Positions 8,801 to 16,229 of a stretch of 64,000 nucleotides of DNA are shown here, one piece after another. The number at the start of each line of letters is the position of its first letter. Positions within the stretch are counted from its first letter, which is position 1. The position numbers and the translations under genes were made by a program. The notes below the pieces were generated by a model. That model was not told the origin of the DNA, did not search any database, and saw only the letters and a program-made list of their open reading frames with translations. The DNA lies in the NCBI RefSeq assembly GCF_009931655.1, contig NZ_CP047984.1, positions 4,901,850 through 4,965,849 of the forward strand, in the 5' to 3' direction. This stretch comes from Pontibacter russatus. GTDB lineage: Bacteria > Bacteroidota > Bacteroidia > Cytophagales > Hymenobacteraceae.

Positions 8801-9108
8801 ATGCAGAGTAAGCCTATGCGCCCGTTACGATAGAGAAACTGCTCCGAGACAAAAACATCAAAGCCCTGGCCCTGGATGGCGTGGTTACACATGCGGCCAG
8901 CGTGCATGCCGCCTGGAGGCGCATGTTAGACGGCCACCTGCAACAGCGCGGGAAGCAGGAGGGCGGGGCATATGAGCCGCTCCACATCGCCGCCGACTCC
9001 AGGCAGTATATAGACGGAATCCCGTGCTGCGAAGGCGTTCGCAATTCAAGGAGCAGAATTTTAAAACACGGTGCCGGCCTGGTACCGGATAAATTCCCTA
9101 CAGGATAA
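8801..9108 (+). pseudogene. Decayed second copy of the beta-PGM-like HAD gene
   Basis: Translation aligns with the N-terminal third of the intact HAD protein just upstream: IEKLLRDKNIKALAL-DGVVTHA against LNKLIRERNSRALILDMDGVVTNT, then HAAWRR, QRGKQ, YEPL and IDGIP against HAEAWKK, QRSEQ, YEPF and VHGVP. The likely original start is ATG 8801 behind a GGAGG-like site, but that frame hits TAG at 8828-8830 after ten codons, so one base appears lost. Two codons are missing in motif I, removing the nucleophile. The rest of the gene is gone: the frame ends in TAA five bases before otsB. It is degenerate and cannot be active. Confidence 0.8.
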
Positions 9109-9113
9109 AACGT

Positions 9114-9947
9114 ATGAAAAACCAACCGAATGCATCCGTTCAGAAACACGAGCCCAAAGATCTTCCGTCTGCGCTGGCAGACGTCCCGAAGCTGATAAAC
9201 GGCAGAAAACCGGCTGTTTTCCTGGACTACGACGGCTGCCTGAGCCCCATCGTGAAAAACCCTGACAAAGCAATCATGACCGAGGAGATGCGGGGCACGC
9301 TGCGGCGGCTGGCCGATGTGTGCCGGGTGGCCGTGGTAAGCGGCCGCGACCGCGCCAACGTCGAGAAACTGGTGCAGCTCGACAACCTGTATTATGCTGG
9401 CTCCCACGGCTTCGATATATCCGGCCCCAACAACATGCACACCGAGCCTGGCGGCGCCAAAGCAGCCATCCCCGCCCTTGAGAAAGCTAACAAGACACTG
9501 GACGAGCGGCTGAAGGACGTGGAGGGCGTGCTGGTAGAGCGGAAGCGCTATGCCATTGCCGTGCATTACCGCAACGTGCCCGACGAGAAGGTGCCCTATG
9601 TGCTGCAGGTGACGGAGGATGTGATAGGCCAGCACCCGGAGTTGAAGAAAGGCCCCGGGAAAAAGATTATGGAACTGAAGCCGAACCTCGACTGGCACAA
9701 AGGCAAGGCGGTGCTCTGGCTGATGGAGGAACTCGGCCTCAACCAGCCCGACACACTGCCCCTCTATATAGGCGACGACATTACCGACGAGGACGCTTTT
9801 GCCACCCTCCAGAGACGTGGCATCGGCGTGATGGTGGGAGAGCATGACGAGCAGACTGCGGCCGAGTACCGGCTGGAGGACGTGGAAGAGGTGCAGGCTT
9901 TCCTGGAGGCGCTGACCCAAGCCATCAAAAACCAAAAGCATGCATGA
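9114..9947 (+). CDS. otsB: Trehalose-6-phosphate phosphatase
   Basis: 277 residues; removes phosphate from trehalose 6-phosphate to give trehalose. HAD motif I is FLDYDGCLSPI with aspartates at 38 and 40, motif II VVSGRDRANVE, and motif IV IGDDITDEDAF. The cap region has AGSHGFDI and the family stretch DWHKGKAVLWL with the conserved lysine. It starts five bases after the decayed HAD gene and overlaps the start of the decayed GH65 gene by eight bases, so these were one transcription unit. No trehalose-6-phosphate synthase gene is in the window, so the substrate source is elsewhere. It is the only intact member of the HAD-OtsB-GH65 trio. Confidence 0.93.
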   Translation: MKNQPNASVQKHEPKDLPSALADVPKLINGRKPAVFLDYDGCLSPIVKNPDKAIMTEEMRGTLRRLADVCRVAVVSGRDRANVEKLVQLDNLYYAGSHGFDISGPNNMHTEPGGAKAAIPALEKANKTLDERLKDVEGVLVERKRYAIAVHYRNVPDEKVPYVLQVTEDVIGQHPELKKGPGKKIMELKPNLDWHKGKAVLWLMEELGLNQPDTLPLYIGDDITDEDAFATLQRRGIGVMVGEHDEQTAAEYRLEDVEEVQAFLEALTQAIKNQKHA

Positions 9948-10410
9948 GCCGATGGCGCAGGCGCGGGTATATATGGAGCCCAAAGCGCAGACCCTCGAAT
10001 CAGCGCTACAGGAGGAGGAGGGGTATATAGGCCAGTGTTTCCGCCTTACCTGTGTGCAGGGGCAGCCGGTGCGCGTGGAGAACCTGGCGCAGCTGCACAC
10101 CTCCCGCGACGTGCCACCGCCGAGGGCATCTACCTATGGGTTATGGCCAGCACCGTGGACCTGGTGCAGCGCTGTTTCATTTGGCTCGAGTTAAGGGACA
10201 ACGTTCTTTGGCCCCAACCCGTTTTACCTGCGGAAACAGGCAGTTTGTAGTTTCAGCTGCGCTACCGCAGCCACTGGTTTTCGCTTCAGTTCACACATCA
10301 GAAGCTTCGCACCACCGTGGCCAGGGGGGCTCAAGCATATGAAAATTGGGGTAAAAGTGAGCGTGTACACCTTTAAGACCAGGGGCCAGCGGGAATTTGG
10401 CATTGGCTGA
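9940..10410 (+). pseudogene. Relic of a GH65 glycoside phosphorylase
   Basis: About 157 codons survive from a family that is normally 750-800 residues. The start (ATG 9940) gives an N-terminal-like piece containing EEEGYIGQ and FRLTCVQGQPVRVEN. After a shift the +3 frame reads TAEGIYLWVMASTVDLVQRC, LELRDNVLWPQP and then, beyond an in-frame TAG at 10248-10250, LRYRSHWFSLQFT. A further frame change gives IGVKVSVYTFKTRGQ and a TGA at 10408. These match the C-terminal region of GH65 maltose/trehalose/kojibiose phosphorylases (TAEGIHxGxMAGTVDLVQR, RDDVLW, LRYRGHWL). The whole catalytic barrel is missing. Family assignment is from remembered motifs; the decay is seen directly. Confidence 0.82.
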
Positions 10411-10479
10411 GCTAAGCAGCAGCAGGACGCCTTTTCTTTACAATAAAAGTCCTTTCCATCCCATATATAAATTCATGAA

Positions 10480-11424
10480 ATGAACGAGATCATCACCATC
10501 ACACTTAACCCTGCCCTGGACAAGAGCACCTCCGTAAACCATGTGCAACCCGAAAAAAAGATGCGCTGCAAAGCCCCGCGTTACGAGCCTGGCGGCGGCG
10601 GCATAAATGTATCTCGCGCGCTCCGGAAACTAGGTGGCAGCTCCAGCGCCTGGTTCCTTTCCGGAGGGGCCTCCGGCGAAAGGCTTTGCGGGCTGCTCGA
10701 AAAGGAAGGGGTGGATTTTAAAACCGTCAAAATAAAAAACTGGACCCGCGAAAACCTGATGGTGGTGGAGGAAACCAGCGGGAACCAGTTCCGGTTCGGG
10801 ATGCCAGGCCCCGAGGTGACGGAGGAGGAGTGGCGGCAACCCCTGACGTGGCTGGAGGAACTGAAGGACGAGGAGCTGCCGAAATACGTGGTGGCCAGCG
10901 GCAGCCTTCCCCCCGGCGTGCCGGACGATTTCTACCTGCAGGTGGCGGAGATAGCCAACCGCCGTGGCTTCCGGCTGGTGGTGGACACCTCGGGCGAGGC
11001 CTTGGTGAAGGCGGCAGGAGAGGGCGTGTACCTCCTGAAGCCCAACATGCTGGAACTGGGCACCCTGATAGGCAAGGAGCAAGTGTCGGCGCTGGAGCAG
11101 GAGCAGATAGCGGAGCAGGTGATCCGTGAGGGCAAGTGCCAGGTGCTGGTCGTCTCGCTGGGGCCGCGCGGGGCCATGCTTGCCTACCGTGGCGGGCGCA
11201 TCAGCTACTTCGTTTCGCCGGCGGTGCGGCAGCAAAGCGCCGTGGGGGCTGGCGACAGCATGGTGGCAGGCATGGTGCTCAGCCTGCTGAGGGGCTGGGA
11301 TTTGGAAGAGGTAGTGCGCTACGGCGTGGCCGCCGGCACTGCCGCCACTATGACGCCCGGCTCTGAACTCTGCAAAAAGGATGACACGGAGAAAATTTAC
11401 AAATGGCTGCAGGAGCACAAGTAA
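10480..11424 (+). CDS. pfkB: 6-phosphofructokinase II (PfkB family)
   Basis: 314 residues; phosphorylates fructose 6-phosphate to fructose 1,6-bisphosphate, the committed glycolytic step. The protein follows E. coli PfkB closely in many places: FEPGGGGINV-type stretch (YEPGGGGINVSRAL), WTRENLMV, SGSLPPGV, VDTSGEAL, KPNMLEL, VVSLGPRGA, and the catalytic VGAGDSMVAGM. The match is better than with 1-phosphofructokinase or tagatose kinases, though the subfamily shares substrates. It follows the GH65 relic by about 70 bases and is convergent with fbaA, which uses its product. An ATG at 10475 is immediately stopped, so 10480 is the start. Confidence 0.9.
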   Translation: MNEIITITLNPALDKSTSVNHVQPEKKMRCKAPRYEPGGGGINVSRALRKLGGSSSAWFLSGGASGERLCGLLEKEGVDFKTVKIKNWTRENLMVVEETSGNQFRFGMPGPEVTEEEWRQPLTWLEELKDEELPKYVVASGSLPPGVPDDFYLQVAEIANRRGFRLVVDTSGEALVKAAGEGVYLLKPNMLELGTLIGKEQVSALEQEQIAEQVIREGKCQVLVVSLGPRGAMLAYRGGRISYFVSPAVRQQSAVGAGDSMVAGMVLSLLRGWDLEEVVRYGVAAGTAATMTPGSELCKKDDTEKIYKWLQEHK

Positions 11425-11629
11425 GCCGCGATGCAAGGGAGCTTATAATTTATATAGCGCGAGCACCCGCTTGCTCCATAAATTTTCAGGAGGGTAACTT
11501 CGTGATTAGAGCATTGGGTTCTGATAGGGACAGATCGTGGACTGTCCCGAGCGAAGTCTCCGGGAGGCTCTAGGGTAGCAAGCCACAGGCGAGGACGCTC
11601 GCGCCATCTGCAGTGGCTGCGTGGTATAG

Positions 11630-11693
11630 CAGGCCATATATAAAACAGAAAAGGTGGGGCATGCCCCACCTTTTCTGTTTTATATATGGCCTG
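11630..11693. terminator. Perfect 64-base palindrome between pfkB and fbaA
   Basis: Two 32-base arms are exact reverse complements with no spacer; the centre is GGGGCATGCCCC. The outer ends are the recurring word TTATATATGGCCTG, in both orientations. A and T runs flank the GC-rich core, so it can act as a two-way terminator for the convergent genes pfkB and fbaA. Arms this long without a loop are unusual and may form a cruciform. Confidence 0.85.
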
Positions 11694-11711
11694 TTTATAT
11701 ACAGCCTTCGA

Positions 11712-12791
11712 TTAAGCGTTGCGGTTGATGGCGTTCAGGTCCGTAAAGGCCTCTTTCAGACGCTTGATGAAGGTTTTCTCGCCTTCGCGCAGCCACACGC
11801 GCGGGTCGTAGAACTTCTTGTTCGGGGAGTCCTCGCCCTCCGGGTTGCCAATCTGGCTCTGCAGGTAATCGTGCTTCGCATCAATATAATCCCGGATGCC
11901 TTCCAGGAAGGCCCACTGCATGTCGGTGTCAATGTTCATTTTCACGGCGCCATACTCGATAGCCTCGGTTATCTTCGCCTTCTCAGAGCCGGAGCCGCCA
12001 TGGAACACGAAGTTCACCGGGTTTGGCCCTTTGCCGTACTTCTCCTGGATAAACTGCTGTGAGTTCTTCAGAATTTCAGGGCGCAGCTCCACGTTGCCGG
12101 GCTTATATACTCCGTGTACGTTTCCGAAAGCGGCGGCTATGGTGAAGCGGTCGCTTACTTTATTCAGTTCTTCGTAAGCTAGGGCCACCTCTTCCGGCTG
12201 CGTGTACAAACGGGCGCTGTCCACGTCAGAGTTGTCGACGCCGTCTTCCTCGCCGCCGGTCACGCCCAGCTCTATTTCTACCGTCATGCCGATCCTGTTC
12301 ATACGCTCCAGGTAGCGGGAGCAGGTCTCGATGTTCTCCTGGATGTGCTCTTCCGAAAGGTCCAGCATATGGGAGCTGAACAGCGGCTTGCCGTGCTCTT
12401 CAAAGTACTTCTCACCAGCATCCAACAGACCGTCTATCCAGGGGAGGAGCTTTTTGGCGGCGTGGTCGGTGTGCAGGATCACGGGCACGCCATATGCCTC
12501 CGCCATGATATGCACGTGGTGCGCCCCCGACACAGCACCGGCGATGGCCGACTTCTGCAGGTCGTTGGCCAGGCCTTTGCCCGCGTAGAACTGCGCGCCG
12601 CTGTGCGAGAACTGCACGATAACCGGAGAGTTCACTTCCCTGGCTGTTTCCAGCACCGCGTTAATGGAGTTTGTACCGATGACGTTCACGGCCGGTAAGG
12701 CAAAGTTATTTTCATTGGCGTACTTAAACAGCTCAGTTACTTCTTCGCCGTACAATACACCAGCTCTGAATCTTTTTTTTGTTTCGCTCAC
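11712..12791 (-). CDS. fbaA: Fructose-bisphosphate aldolase, class II
   Basis: 359 residues, normal for the class IIA zinc aldolases that split fructose 1,6-bisphosphate into glyceraldehyde 3-phosphate and dihydroxyacetone phosphate. The zinc and catalytic site VILHTDHAAK has the aspartate at 109 and histidine at 110. Other signatures are ALPAVNVIGTNS, VEIELGVTGGEEDGVD, AAFGNVHGVYKPGNV, and the phosphate-binding VFHGGSGS. It is convergent with pfkB across a perfect palindrome, so the two glycolytic genes are adjacent but separately transcribed. Its leader region (12792 onward) is long and A/T-rich, with no certain promoter. Confidence 0.97.
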   Translation of the reverse strand: MSETKKRFRAGVLYGEEVTELFKYANENNFALPAVNVIGTNSINAVLETAREVNSPVIVQFSHSGAQFYAGKGLANDLQKSAIAGAVSGAHHVHIMAEAYGVPVILHTDHAAKKLLPWIDGLLDAGEKYFEEHGKPLFSSHMLDLSEEHIQENIETCSRYLERMNRIGMTVEIELGVTGGEEDGVDNSDVDSARLYTQPEEVALAYEELNKVSDRFTIAAAFGNVHGVYKPGNVELRPEILKNSQQFIQEKYGKGPNPVNFVFHGGSGSEKAKITEAIEYGAVKMNIDTDMQWAFLEGIRDYIDAKHDYLQSQIGNPEGEDSPNKKFYDPRVWLREGEKTFIKRLKEAFTDLNAINRNA

Positions 12792-13205
12792 AGTTTTTAA
12801 TGATTAAGGTTTTGACATTTTCAACTGACTCCATGCTTTCTTACGATGCTGCTAAGGAATCATTTGCCAGTAAATTTACTATATAGTTTAGAATTAAGGA
12901 AATCGGCCCCGATTTATATTAGCGAAGCCGCATGATAGGCCAGTCTATATATGCCGGTGCAACGAACTCACAGGCTGCCATCCCGAACGCTGTGCGATAT
13001 ATATTTGATATATAAAACAGCTATTGCACAGCTACACTGGCTCTCTACTGCTCCCGCCTCAAGCGTGTTCGGGATGACAGCACAATGCGGTTTGGGCTTG
13101 CGTTATCGCTTTCAGAGCGCCGTATAGATGCCGCATCACTACTAAATATATATGCGCCTGAAGTGTTGGTGTTATATATAGCCATCTGCACAGCCATATA
13201 TAAAC
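12792..13205. other. Intergenic region with inverted-repeat element
   Basis: No gene seen. It is rich in TATATA tracts and holds an imperfect inverted repeat about 108 bases long (12974-13081). A reverse-complement near match to the recurring TTATATATGGC word lies at 13191-13203, at the end of the exonuclease gene. Confidence 0.6.
12974..13081. repeat. Imperfect inverted repeat, possible dispersed element
   Basis: The ends read GCTGCCATCCCGAAC and GTTCGGGATGACAGC, reverse complements with one mismatch. Inside, GCTGTGC and GCACAGC form a second nested pair around a TATATA-rich centre. Intergenic elements with CATCCCGAAC ends are, as I recall, common in Bacteroidota genomes; whether this one is repeated elsewhere cannot be tested here. 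Confidence 0.55.
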
Positions 13206-14621
13206 CTAATCAAAAACGATAATTCTGTCTTTGTGCTTGCCGCGCATGTGGCCGCGGATAATCTGTTGTATGTCCTTGTTGTCGTTGTAGCGCCTGATGG
13301 CCCCTTTGAAATCATCCAGAGACTGCGCGGAGAACGTTTCGTCCACGAAGCCGAAGCCGAGGTAGGTGCCGTGCTCCACCACCACCACCGATTTCTCGCC
13401 GGGCTCCCGCCCTTTGCCCACAATGGCGAAGTTGTTGTGCTCGAAGGTGAAGGACTCGATGGCGGCCTCCACGCGCTTGTTGTATACGGCAGGGCTCTCC
13501 TGGCCCACGCAGGCGCCCTTGCACTGGTGTACCTGGTAGTCGAAGCAGGCGCCGTTGGTCTTATACAGGTCGCACAGCTTCTGGCAGAGGTTGTATTTGG
13601 CGACCTTGTGATACAGAAACCCTTTCGCCTTAAACTGGTTCGAGAGCGCGATGATGGGCGTCAGGCTCACATTGTCGGCTTTGTTCACGCTGCCAAACGA
13701 CAGGCGCTTGTAGCCGTTCCCATCTTCATACACATAAATGCCAGTGTTGAACACCGAGCGGCGCTGCTGCCGGTTGTAATGCGGCTTCATCCGCTTTATC
13801 TCCGCCGACTCAAACAGCAGGGCCACCAGTTCGTTGCCCATCACCTCGTAGGTGATTTCGGCGATGCTGTTCTTGAAGTCCAGTGACTTGCGGCTCTTGT
13901 AATCGATGTTGAAGTGCTGGATGATGCGTTTTTTGATGTTGATGCTCTTGCCGACGTATATCACCTCGCCCGCCTCGTTGTGGAAGTAGTACACGCCCGG
14001 CACCATCGGCAGCGCGTCCACCTGCTCCTTCCGGATGGCCGGGGGCAGCAGCGAGGTCTTGATTTCCTCTTTCAGCACCTGCGTGGTGTTGTCGGCCGCC
14101 ATGTTCTGGTTACCGTCCACCACCGGGCGGTTTAGCTTCAGCAGCCTGTCGAAGAGCACGGCCGTGGCCTCGGCGTCGCCGATGGCGCGGTGGCGCTGCT
14201 TCAACTCAATGTCGATGCTTTTGCAGAGCTTGCCCAGGCTGTAGGAGGGCAGCCCCGGAAGAAGGGAGCGGCTGAGGCGCACCGTGCAGAGCGTTTTACG
14301 CTGGAAAGTATATCCTAAATCCGCAAACTCTTTCTTGATAAAGGAGTAGTCGAAGCGCACGTTGTGGGCCACAAAAACCTTCCCCTCGGTAAACTCCACG
14401 ATCTCCTTGGCCACCTCGTAGAATTTGGGCGCGTCCTGCACCATCTCGTCGGTAATACCCGTCAGCTGCGATATAAAAAAGGGGATGGGGCGCTGCGGGT
14501 TGATGAGCGTGTTGTACTGGTCTACAATCTGATGCCCGTCATGGATAAAAATGGCAATTTCGGTGATCCTGTCCTGGGCCGGCTGCCCGCCGGTGGTCTC
14601 AATGTCGATGATGGCGTACAA
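13206..14621 (-). CDS. DEDDh exonuclease fused to UvrC-like GIY-YIG domain
   Basis: 471 residues. Residues 1-165 are a DnaQ-type 3'-5' exonuclease: IDIETTGG with D6 and E8, VFVAHNVRFDYSF around 84-94, and RHRAIGDAEAT with H144 and D149. Residues 205-290 are a GIY-YIG endonuclease domain (VPGVYYFHN, IYVGKSINIKKRI, E in LLFESAEIKRMKPHYN). After it comes a cysteine-rich stretch, LCQKLC, GACFDY and QCKGACVG, like the region after the nuclease domain in UvrC. Proteins joining these two activities are known in several phyla and are thought to act in DNA repair; the substrate is not settled. It is a single gene whose start is divergent from nothing close. Confidence 0.9.
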   Translation of the reverse strand: MYAIIDIETTGGQPAQDRITEIAIFIHDGHQIVDQYNTLINPQRPIPFFISQLTGITDEMVQDAPKFYEVAKEIVEFTEGKVFVAHNVRFDYSFIKKEFADLGYTFQRKTLCTVRLSRSLLPGLPSYSLGKLCKSIDIELKQRHRAIGDAEATAVLFDRLLKLNRPVVDGNQNMAADNTTQVLKEEIKTSLLPPAIRKEQVDALPMVPGVYYFHNEAGEVIYVGKSINIKKRIIQHFNIDYKSRKSLDFKNSIAEITYEVMGNELVALLFESAEIKRMKPHYNRQQRRSVFNTGIYVYEDGNGYKRLSFGSVNKADNVSLTPIIALSNQFKAKGFLYHKVAKYNLCQKLCDLYKTNGACFDYQVHQCKGACVGQESPAVYNKRVEAAIESFTFEHNNFAIVGKGREPGEKSVVVVEHGTYLGFGFVDETFSAQSLDDFKGAIRRYNDNKDIQQIIRGHMRGKHKDRIIVFD

Positions 14622-14753
14622 GGTGCTGTGGTTTTGGGCTCATATATATAACTGCGCGGCAGGTGCCGGAGGCTTCTATGCTAACCAATTTTATTAGCAT
14701 TCGGTTTCAAATAGGCCGCGCCACACGCAACAAACACAGCAGGATGCAGCATA

Positions 14754-15890
14754 TCATTCCTCTTTCTTTTTGCCGTGCCCCAGGCCGTTGTACATCTCTG
14801 TAAAAAAGCCCTTGATTCTGCCCCTTCTTTTTTTCGGTTTCACGTCGTCTATGTCGGCCAGCAGAAAGCCCAGCGGCTCCAGCGGCGGGTAGGCATCAAA
14901 GATGACTTTCAGCGTGGCTATCACGGGCAGGGCCATGATCATCCCGGCGGCGCCCCATATCTCGCCCCCCACCAGCAGGGCCACGATGGCGGCAAAGGGG
15001 TTGATGCTGACTTTGGAGCCCACGATGAAAGGCGTGATGAAATTCCCCTCCAGGAACTGCACAAAGGCAAACACCCCCACCACCAGCACCGCGTCGATGA
15101 GGTGGCCGGTAGTGGCCAGCGCAATCAGGGCGGGCAGCAGCGAGCCGATCATGATGCCGATGTAGGGGATGATGGTGAGGATGGAGGCGAACACGCCGAA
15201 GAAAAGGGCATACTTCACGCCCAGCAGCAGCAGGCCCGCCGAATTCAGCAACGATACCACCACGATCACGACCATCAGACCGGAGATATAACTCTGCACG
15301 ACGCGCTGGATATCGATGATGGTATGGATCAGGCCGCCGCGCTTGTCTTTCGATACCAGCTTGAACAGGAACTGCTCCAGGTGGTCGCGGTAATAAAGCA
15401 GGCAAAACACATAAATCGGTACAACCGTGAAAGCCGCCAGGAAACCGGTTGTCAGGGAGATGGTGCTGCCCAGGAAGGTGGTGGCGATGTCCTGCAGGCT
15501 GGTGATCATGTTGCGGACGAGGTCGGTGCGGTTTCTGGGCTGTATGCCAAACTTCTCGTACAGGAAGCCCTGCACGCGCATCACCAGGTCGCTGATGTTG
15601 CTGCTGATGGTGTCCAGCTCCGACGTCAGGCTCAGGAGCTGCGACGACAGAAACCAGATGAGCAGCCCCAGCACCGTCACCACCAGGATAATGCTGATGA
15701 TAATGGCCAGCGGGCGTGGCACCCGTGCCTTCTCCAGGTCGCGGTTGAGGGGCAGCAGGAGCAGGGAGAACAGCATGGAGAAGGCCAGCGGCACGAAAAT
15801 GGACTTGAACAGCTGCAGGAGCCAGATCAGCAGGATGACGCCGAGCAGCAGCACCACGACCTTAAAATATTTAGGTAATTTTATCTCCAT
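14754..15890 (-). CDS. AI-2E family transporter (PerM/YdiK-like)
   Basis: 378 residues with about eight membrane helices: three near the N-terminus (VVVLLLGVILLIWLL and SMLFSLLLLPL), a loop of about 100 residues containing QPRNRTDLVRNM, then a C-terminal bundle with VPIYVFCLLYYRDHL, SYISGLMVVIVVVSL and the family hallmark LTIIPYIGIMIGSLLPAL. The tail is basic (KPKKRRGRIKGF). The family was named from autoinducer-2 export but includes sodium/proton exchangers and undefined transporters, so the substrate is open. It precedes the exonuclease gene on the same strand, with 130 bases between them. Confidence 0.85.
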   Translation of the reverse strand: MEIKLPKYFKVVVLLLGVILLIWLLQLFKSIFVPLAFSMLFSLLLLPLNRDLEKARVPRPLAIIISIILVVTVLGLLIWFLSSQLLSLTSELDTISSNISDLVMRVQGFLYEKFGIQPRNRTDLVRNMITSLQDIATTFLGSTISLTTGFLAAFTVVPIYVFCLLYYRDHLEQFLFKLVSKDKRGGLIHTIIDIQRVVQSYISGLMVVIVVVSLLNSAGLLLLGVKYALFFGVFASILTIIPYIGIMIGSLLPALIALATTGHLIDAVLVVGVFAFVQFLEGNFITPFIVGSKVSINPFAAIVALLVGGEIWGAAGMIMALPVIATLKVIFDAYPPLEPLGFLLADIDDVKPKKRRGRIKGFFTEMYNGLGHGKKKEE

Positions 15891-16229
15891 CTATATAGCT
15901 TTTACGCACCGGCGCGCCAGGAAAGAATCTGATCCACAAATTAAAGCAAAAGAAGCTGCAAAACATATCAAAATAACTGTCCGGATTTGCTAAAAATAAT
16001 AGCAAATATTTGTGTGAGGAAATATGGGAATAGGAACTTCTGAGCCAAAATATCAGTTTTGTTTGCAGAGAAGCTACAATTTGCGTATATTTGGCTAATA
16101 AATTTAGTATTAAGGCGATGGATTTCCTGACAGTGCAGACGGGCCGGAACTAATTATGAGGTCTTGTCGCTTATATTTTTCTATATTTCCGATCGATTTT
16201 ACCACATCAAGTACACTTACGCTGAAAGA
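15891..16229. other. Divergent region between AI-2E gene and parE
   Basis: No gene seen. It holds the probable parE promoter at 16062-16093 and A/T-rich sequence. An in-frame TTG at 16164 could extend ParE, but the extension is not family-like. Confidence 0.6.
16062..16093 (+). promoter_or_regulatory. Probable parE-parC promoter
   Basis: TTTG at 16062-16065, a 20-base spacer and TATATTTG at 16086-16093 match the Bacteroidota primary-sigma consensus (TTTG, 19-21 bases, TAnnTTTG). Transcription would begin near 16100, leaving a leader of about 130 bases before the ATG at 16230. Confidence 0.55.

Noticed and set aside
8814..10100. A 428-codon minus-strand frame across otsB
   Set aside because: It spans otsB and the relics, ignores all gene borders and shows no domain.
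14775..15878. A 367-codon frame opposite the AI-2E-type gene
   Set aside because: His/Gln/Asp-rich low-complexity product caused by the codon bias of the true membrane-protein gene.
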